From NCBI GenBank assembly GCA_026874595.1, contig CM049311.1:58116453-58180452 (forward strand): a stretch of 64,000 nt of DNA. The letters run 5' to 3'. Below are positions 63,240-64,000 of the stretch, one piece after another (the stretch's first letter is position 1; each line of letters begins with the position of its first letter). A program made the position numbers and the translations under genes. The notes under the pieces are model-generated. The model had not been told where the DNA came from. It worked only from the letters and a program-made list of their open reading frames with translations, and made no database searches. The DNA is from Sipunculus nudus (lineage: Eukaryota; Annelida; Sipuncula; Golfingiida; Sipunculidae).

Positions 63240-63829
63240 CTGAGTAAAATGTATTCCTCTTAGAAAACAGATGGGTTAAAAGAGTTGTCGAGGCACTGGG
63301 ATGCTGAGACACAGCATCTTTTTCATTAACATTGTTTAAGGATTAACTCCTTAATCAGGTTTTAAGATCTTCCTTATGACATCATGCTTACAAGATGCTT
63401 ACAAGTGACAAATCCACTTGATTTAGGTCAAAAATATGCTATAAGTCACTTGATTGAAACAGATCGAAGAAAGCCCTAAAATGAAATTTTTTAAAAGATT
63501 TTTTCTTGTTTTTCTTTACCAATCTTCTTATTTTTCCTTATCAAACAAATCAGACATTTGAGAATATAATTTACTGGGCTTTTTTCTATCACTCTACAAA
63601 GTCTTACACATAACTTACAAAATCAAACTACAGTTCATATAAAAAAACAGATGACAGAATAAGATCAGACAAATCATGAACTGATTTTACAAATTCAATG
63701 ATATACGCAGTCTGGTGCAGAAAAATTCAATAATTACTGTTAAAGCCAATTTTATTTGTATCTTTAAACACATTTTCAGTTTATCCATAATTTTAACATC
63801 TAACTGAGACATCAGGTTTCGATTAGGGT

Positions 63830-63945
63830 GCAGGGATTGCACAAGAAAGTCCTCCAAGGCCACCATCCAGGAAAGAATCAACTTGCAGCGAGCAAGTTTG
63901 GTGGCAAGGGAAGTGTAGCAACAAAGTTTAGAGTACAATAATGCT
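63830..63945. other. compact GC-richer segment, unidentified
   Basis: In an AT-rich intron, 63830-63945 stands out by composition and includes a perfect hairpin ACTTGC-agcga-GCAAGT (about 63882-63898). A minus-strand open frame covers it but shows no midasin similarity and no fitting splice sites. Could be a SINE body or other old repeat. Confidence 0.35.
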
Positions 63946-64000
63946 TTTTTTGGACCACATCAAAACCCCAAAATTATAGTAGGAATTTGTATGTGTTGGT

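Larger units (their letters stand above)
552..64000 (-). other. introns in which nothing was recognised
   Basis: The following intron stretches over 300 bases are AT-rich unique-looking sequence with no gene, RNA or repeat that I could name: 552-1194, 1285-2023, 7487-7945, 8048-8475, 8656-9155, 9246-9616, 9760-10241, 16351-17096, 17554-18427, 19007-19604, 19818-20203, 20878-21311, 26465-27085, 27860-28300, 28437-28918, 29046-29443, 29539-29930, 30027-30608, 30744-31357, 33261-33702, 45366-45847, 45935-46358, 46614-47177, 47361-47988, 51214-51744, 51963-52591, 52718-53035, 53350-53685, 53838-54213, 54854-55373, 55499-56030, 56164-57012, 61669-62248, 62522-63154, 63240-63829. Confidence 0.6.

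Noticed and set aside
63687-63938. Further midasin exon (AAA6 part)
   Set aside because: Translation has no AAA+ motif and no acceptor/donor pair fits the phase needed by exon w1.

Overview
The window is eukaryotic and best fits a bivalve mollusc. It holds one large, intron-rich gene on the minus strand, most of whose introns are filled with bivalve-style repeats: AGGTCA-rich units, 'calcium/cavity'-type arrays ending in GGAC microsatellites, GGTGGCGCCACC palindromes and pogo-like terminal-inverted-repeat elements. The species call is inference from repeat style; the gene call is direct reading of splice-joined exons.

The gene is midasin (MDN1), the giant AAA+ ATPase that strips assembly factors from pre-60S ribosomes. 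I could place 52 consecutive coding exons from 63239 (5' side) down to 436 (3' side). Every junction has a GT donor and an AG acceptor on the minus strand, and every reading-frame phase chains to the next. Together they give about 8.76 kb of coding sequence, roughly 2,919 codons. The protein part covered runs from the end of the sixth AAA+ module (exon 63155-63239), through the long helical linker (62521 to about 16126), the conserved GEGEGVKDVSDQIENE entry motif (15758-15895) and the Asp/Glu-rich region (15109 to 2024), to the segment just before the MIDAS domain (436-551). The first five AAA+ modules lie off the right edge and the MIDAS domain off the left edge. No second protein-coding gene was found.

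Intron content by region. 1-435: a 58-59 bp minisatellite whose units repeat the splice donor of exon 436-551. 2225-6898: an L2-like LINE fragment with a TIR transposon inserted in its ATT tail, a small CAGTGAAAC MITE, a 90-bp tandem repeat and a short family-D end. 10393-13765: element A1 and a tRNA-derived SINE. 21703-26307: element B with a 659-bp higher-order repeat. 27551-27732: a 26-bp minisatellite. 31689-32524 and 34138-35829: elements C1 and C2. 33962-43407: LINE endonuclease remains and two family-D arrays. 43789-45365: another D-like element. 48864-51060: a second large TIR element. 54214-54675: two MITEs. 57327-61459: a family-D element split by an inserted copy of element A.

The most interesting non-genic signal is that four otherwise different repeat families (A, B, C, D) share one end-design. 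The left end carries (C)TAG or a variant, then a short hairpin and a short subterminal inverted repeat; the core is tandem repeats; the right end is a roughly 27-31 nt hairpin whose arms match the left subterminal repeat. This resembles Helitron/Helentron-associated non-autonomous elements. Three of the families carry the same 12-bp self-complementary palindrome GGTGGCGCCACC once or twice per core unit, and all copies in the window point the same way.
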